DNA of 32,286 bases. Source: Deltaproteobacteria bacterium (lineage in GTDB: Bacteria; Desulfobacterota; Binatia; UBA9968). This document shows, piece after piece, positions 28,727 to 32,286 of this stretch. The stretch is from assembly GCA_023250495.1 (NCBI GenBank), contig JAHFAP010000012.1, positions 1 through 32,286 on the forward strand, read 5' to 3'. The position numbers and the translations under genes are program-made. The notes under the pieces were generated by a model. It searched no databases. It was given only the letters and a program-made list of their open reading frames with translations, and had not been told where the DNA came from. Positions within the stretch are counted from its first letter, which is position 1. Every line of letters starts with the position of its first letter.

Positions 28727-29582
28727 GCGCGCGGACGATCTGGAAAAGGTTCCAGGCTACCGGTGGCACGCAAACGGCCAGTCCGCTTTCAGCGGAGAGC
28801 TGTTGGGGCTTTACCAGAGACTCGACCGGCTCTTTTTCGGCTGGGCCAGGGAGTATGATGCCGCGGAGTATGCCTTTCCGACATTTATTCCCGCGCGGGA
28901 ACTGGATAAAGTGGATTATTTCCGCTCGTTCCCTCATCTGGCGACGTTTCCGGTCGCGCTGGACGGGAGCGAGGAAAATCTCCGGGCGTTTGCCGGCCGT
29001 GGTCCGTTGAGCGCGGAGGGGAACGTCCGATTGACCGCCCCCGCGCCCATTCGGGACGTCATCACGCCGGCGGCCTGCTATCACTTTTACGTCCAATTCC
29101 AGGGTGAAACACTCACGGCGCCCAGAGTCGTCACGACTCGGGCGACCTGTTGTCGTAGAGAGTCCCATTATCTGCCGCTACAGCGTCAATGGATTTTCTC
29201 GATGCGCGAGATCGTCTGCCTCGGCACGGCGGACGAAGTGAAAGAGTTTCTGACGGCCTGTCAGGAGCGGGTGGATCGTTTCTTTAAGAGGGTTCATCTC
29301 CCCGTCCAATGGAACGCCGCGACGGACCCATTTTTCAATCCCTCGCGCAATCCCAAATATCTTCTTCAGCAACTCGATCCGGTCAAGACGGAAATGGTGT
29401 TTCAAGATCTGGCCATCGGCTCGGTCAATTTTCACCGCAACTACTTCGGCGAGGCCTTTGACATTCAGCGCGCAGGCAAAGAGGCTTTTTCCGGGTGCGT
29501 GGCCTTCGGCATCGAGAGGTGGATCTTTGCGTTGCTGACCCACTTTGGACCGGACCGGGCCGACTGGCCCGATCTCAACTGA
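28716..29582 (+). CDS. Amino acid:[carrier protein] ligase (class II aaRS/atypical SerRS-like)
   Basis: TPAACYHFYVQFQGE, RATCCRRESHYLPLQRQWIFSMREIVCLGTADE and FSGCVAFGIERWIFALLTHFGPD; Cys/Glu/Cys zinc-ligand pattern of atypical SerRS and aa:CP ligases; no tRNA-binding domain. Confidence 0.88.
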   Translation: MNAKRADDLEKVPGYRWHANGQSAFSGELLGLYQRLDRLFFGWAREYDAAEYAFPTFIPARELDKVDYFRSFPHLATFPVALDGSEENLRAFAGRGPLSAEGNVRLTAPAPIRDVITPAACYHFYVQFQGETLTAPRVVTTRATCCRRESHYLPLQRQWIFSMREIVCLGTADEVKEFLTACQERVDRFFKRVHLPVQWNAATDPFFNPSRNPKYLLQQLDPVKTEMVFQDLAIGSVNFHRNYFGEAFDIQRAGKEAFSGCVAFGIERWIFALLTHFGPDRADWPDLN

Positions 29583-29595
29583 GGGAACAAGCGCC

Positions 29596-30705
29596 ATGGC
29601 AGCCAAGCAAGTCCTCATTACCGGAGCGGACGGATACCTGGGATTTCGGCTGGCGCGAAAGCATCTTGAGCTGACCCAGGACCGCGTACTACTGTGGATA
29701 CGGGCAAGCACCGAGGATGCCTTCCGCATGAAAAGAGAAAATCTCGCCCGTCGACTTTCCGCCTTTGAAGGACGGGTGAGCTATCGGGCGGGAGATCTGA
29801 CGGCGCAAAATCCGTTCGATGCCGTCGATCCGAAAAACATTCGAAGCATCATTCACGCGGCCGCCGTGACCCGTTTCAATGTGGATGGCGCAACCGCCCG
29901 ACAGGTCAATATCGGAGGCGCCGAAAAGGTCTTCGATTTCGCCGCCCGCTGTCCGGCGCTGGAAGGGCTGGGGTTGTTAAGCACGGTGTACGCCTCAGGC
30001 CTGAAAACCGGAATGATCCAAGAGACGCCGTTAGGCGATCACGAGGGCTTCTCGAACCATTACGAGCGGTCAAAATGGGAGTCCGAGACCGTTCTCATCA
30101 AAAGATTTGGTCATCTCCCCTGGCGAATTTTTCGGTTGGCAACCGTCATTGCCGACAACGACGACGGCCGCGTCACGCAGCAGAACGCTTTTCATAATAC
30201 GCTCAAGCTATTCTACTACGGTCTGCTTTCTCTCATCCCGGGGAATCCGACAACCCCGCTCTATTTTGTCACCGGCGACTTTGCGACCCGCGCGATCTTC
30301 GATCTGATGCAGTCTCCCTTAAACCGGGCGATCTACCACGTCAGTCACACGAAAGATGAATCTCTGTGCCTGGACGAGCTTATCAACCTCGCCGCCGGCA
30401 CGTTTGAGCAGGACCGCGACTTTAAAACGAGGCGGGTCCTGAAACCGATCTATGCCGATCTAGAAAGCTTCAATCTTTTGGTCGGCGAAGTCAGCGCCTT
30501 CGGCGGGGGCGTTGTGAATCAGGCGATCGGGAGCGTTGCGCCCTTCGCCCGACAGCTTTTCCTCCATAAAGAGATCGGCAATCGCAACCTCGTTTCAGCG
30601 CTGGCCGATTATCATGCTCCGGATCCGCGCCGGCTGGCGCAAAATACCTGCCGATATATGGTCCAGACGAATTGGGGCAAGTCGGTACCGCATGAAAATC
30701 CGTAA
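29596..30705 (+). CDS. Extended SDR / thioester-reductase-like NAD(P)-binding protein
   Basis: VLITGADGYLGFRLARKHL, IIHAAAVTRFNVDG and NHYERSKWESETVL (YxxxK-type motif). Confidence 0.87.
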   Translation: MAAKQVLITGADGYLGFRLARKHLELTQDRVLLWIRASTEDAFRMKRENLARRLSAFEGRVSYRAGDLTAQNPFDAVDPKNIRSIIHAAAVTRFNVDGATARQVNIGGAEKVFDFAARCPALEGLGLLSTVYASGLKTGMIQETPLGDHEGFSNHYERSKWESETVLIKRFGHLPWRIFRLATVIADNDDGRVTQQNAFHNTLKLFYYGLLSLIPGNPTTPLYFVTGDFATRAIFDLMQSPLNRAIYHVSHTKDESLCLDELINLAAGTFEQDRDFKTRRVLKPIYADLESFNLLVGEVSAFGGGVVNQAIGSVAPFARQLFLHKEIGNRNLVSALADYHAPDPRRLAQNTCRYMVQTNWGKSVPHENP

Positions 30706-31324
30706 AACGGTTCTGGAGAGGAACCTGCAAAGAGAGTTTCGCCTGCGGTTGAGGCTGGCTATCGCAAGGGAGTCTATCCAGGTGGGGAAGTTGACGCCCA
30801 TGGAGTTAGCCCGTTTCCGGGAGATGAAGTCGGGTCCGCGACGGGATTCTTGGTTGAAAGGGAGATCGGCTCTCAAGCGTTTGTTGGCCGGCTTTGGCGA
30901 GGGAGAGGAGACCTCGCATATCCTGTTTCCCAACAGCCGATTTTCTTTGACCCACAGCGGAGATTACGCCGCGGCCGTGGGAACCGACCGGGCGCGGCTG
31001 CGGGGCGTCGGCATCGATCTGGAGTTAAACCGGCTGCCGCGCCCTGAAGCGGCGCGTTTTTTTCTCAATGCGGAGGAGCTCAGATGGTGGAAGCGGCTGG
31101 ATCGATCCGTTGGAACTGCCGAGCTCCTTCGTCTCTGGACCGTCAAGGAGGCCCTCTTTAAGTCATATCCGGGCAACCGTGAGATGGGCCTCCTGGATTT
31201 TTATGTGGAAGAACCCGAACAGCGGGGCGGAAGGGCCTTTGTGCGTGGCGAGCCGAGCGCGGAGATCCTGTATTGCTCTTTTCCCCTGATGCAAGGCGCT
31301 CTTTCGGTGGCAATCTTTTCATAG
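30692..31324 (+). CDS. 4'-phosphopantetheinyl transferase (Sfp-type)
   Basis: FSLTHSGDYAAAVG, GVGIDLELN and LLRLWTVKEALFKSYPG. Confidence 0.9.
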   Translation: MKIRKTVLERNLQREFRLRLRLAIARESIQVGKLTPMELARFREMKSGPRRDSWLKGRSALKRLLAGFGEGEETSHILFPNSRFSLTHSGDYAAAVGTDRARLRGVGIDLELNRLPRPEAARFFLNAEELRWWKRLDRSVGTAELLRLWTVKEALFKSYPGNREMGLLDFYVEEPEQRGGRAFVRGEPSAEILYCSFPLMQGALSVAIFS

Positions 31325-31337
31325 AGGAGGTGGACGC

Positions 31338-31922
31338 GTGCTCAACGAAAACGAACTCTGGCTCCTCAGCTTCTATCGCACCTCAGAGATCAGCGGGTCG
31401 CTGTTCTTCGGCCGATTGGCCCGGTCGATGAAACCCGGCCCGATCCAGCGCGACATGACCAAACATTTTGCCGACGAGGCCCTGCACGCCTGGTATTGGA
31501 CCTCTTGCATCGAGAAACTTGGCGCCCAGCCCCTCAAACTCACAGAAGCGTACCAGGACCAGTACCTCGTCGCCGCCGGCATGCCGGCGAACCTGATGGA
31601 AGTCCTCGCGATCACGCAGATCTTTGAAAAGCGCGTCATCAATGAATATGCGCGACACAGTCGGATCCCCGACGTGGATCCGGTAGTCAGAGAGACTTTG
31701 GACAAAATCACGGCCGACGAAAGATGGCACATCGAATGGGTGCGCAAGGCTTTAGGGACCATGGAGGCGGATTACGGAAAGGAGCTGATCGAAAAAACCC
31801 TCAAGCGGTTTTGGCAAGCCGATCGGCAAGTTTACTCGAAGACGATGAAGGAACATGAGGAGAGGGTCCAATACCTCTTGAACAAGAGGTCAATCTCCAA
31901 GGAGTCGCAAAAAAATGGATAG
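31338..31922 (+). CDS. Ferritin-like diiron protein (GTG start)
   Basis: GGAGG SD then GTG; E (RTSEISG), ExxH (ADEALHAWYW), E (IFEKRVINEY), ExxH (ADERWHIEWV) four-helix diiron pattern. Confidence 0.82.
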   Translation: MLNENELWLLSFYRTSEISGSLFFGRLARSMKPGPIQRDMTKHFADEALHAWYWTSCIEKLGAQPLKLTEAYQDQYLVAAGMPANLMEVLAITQIFEKRVINEYARHSRIPDVDPVVRETLDKITADERWHIEWVRKALGTMEADYGKELIEKTLKRFWQADRQVYSKTMKEHEERVQYLLNKRSISKESQKNG

Positions 31923-32163
31923 AGACGCTGTGAAGATAAAAATAGCCAGCCTCTTGAGGCAACCGCCGGCGACGCTAAGGGATGAAACAGCGCTGACCGA
32001 TCTGGCCACGGACTCCTTCGCCCTGGTGGAGATTGTCATCGAGCTGCAAGAGGAACTCGGCGTGCGCTTGGTCCAAGAAGATTTGAAAGATGTAAAAAGC
32101 GTAGGGGATTTGATTCGGCTATGTTTAAACGCCGGCCATGGTCAAGTTTTCTCGAAAACATAA
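31915..32163 (+). CDS. Acyl carrier protein (ACP2)
   Basis: TDLATDSFALVEIVIELQEELGVRL with DSF phosphopantetheine site. Confidence 0.9.
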   Translation: MDRDAVKIKIASLLRQPPATLRDETALTDLATDSFALVEIVIELQEELGVRLVQEDLKDVKSVGDLIRLCLNAGHGQVFSKT

Positions 32164-32286
32164 TGTGAATCGACTCACCGATGTCCATGTCCATCTCGCG
32201 GCGCTTGACGACGGCGCGAACGGCTGCTTCATTTCACCGAGAATGATGAGCAGCCTCAAGTTCCGCCTGTTCGCCTGGAAGCTGGG
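32138..32286 (+). CDS. Amidohydrolase/TIM-barrel metal-dependent hydrolase, N-terminus (truncated by window edge)
   Basis: MVKFSRKHNVNRLTDVHVHLAALDDGANGCFISPRMMSSLKFRLFAWKLG; DVHVH metal-binding start motif; overlaps the ACP2 3' end. Confidence 0.7.
   Translation, partial: MVKFSRKHNVNRLTDVHVHLAALDDGANGCFISPRMMSSLKFRLFAWKL

Noticed and set aside
28716-29582. Interpretation as a genuine seryl-tRNA synthetase
   Set aside because: Too short, lacks a tRNA-binding N-terminal domain and sits beside a carrier protein; the aa:CP ligase assignment fits better.

Overview
About 32 kb of a moderately GC-rich bacterial chromosome; I cannot assign the organism. The left two thirds is mostly ordinary metabolism: the 3' end of a DEAD-box helicase, a possible cassette-like hypothetical gene, a YHS/HMBD copper-type P1B-ATPase with a separate YHS mini-protein, fabF-fabH, an HDAC-family deacetylase, tatB-tatC, a pyruvoyl-dependent arginine decarboxylase, a three-gene acyl-CoA carboxylase, an M24 peptidase, a homocysteine S-methyltransferase, a GDPD, an orphan histidine kinase, a HEAT-repeat protein and a YfiH/LACC1-family protein. 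The right third (about 19.28 kb to the window edge) is one tightly packed plus-strand operon of at least 15 genes behind a sigma-54 type -24/-12 promoter. It encodes a 58-aa peptide, an Aas-like acyl-ACP synthetase, a BtaA-like aminocarboxypropyl transferase, a tandem GNAT, a radical SAM/SPASM-like protein, an MMPL exporter, a KASIII-like enzyme with a non-canonical Cys/Gln/His triad, an AurF-type diiron oxygenase, an ACP, a class-II-aaRS-derived amino acid:[carrier protein] ligase, a thioester-reductase-like SDR, an Sfp-type PPTase, a second ferritin-like diiron protein, a second ACP and the start of an amidohydrolase. I read this as an uncharacterised, NRPS-free, carrier-protein-based pathway that may N-oxidise an aminoacyl-ACP. 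A second unexpected item is a compact minus-strand micro-transcript (about 17.88-18.09 kb). It has a near-consensus promoter, a strong SD, a 14-codon CxxC ORF, a 15-bp RNA hairpin and an intrinsic terminator.
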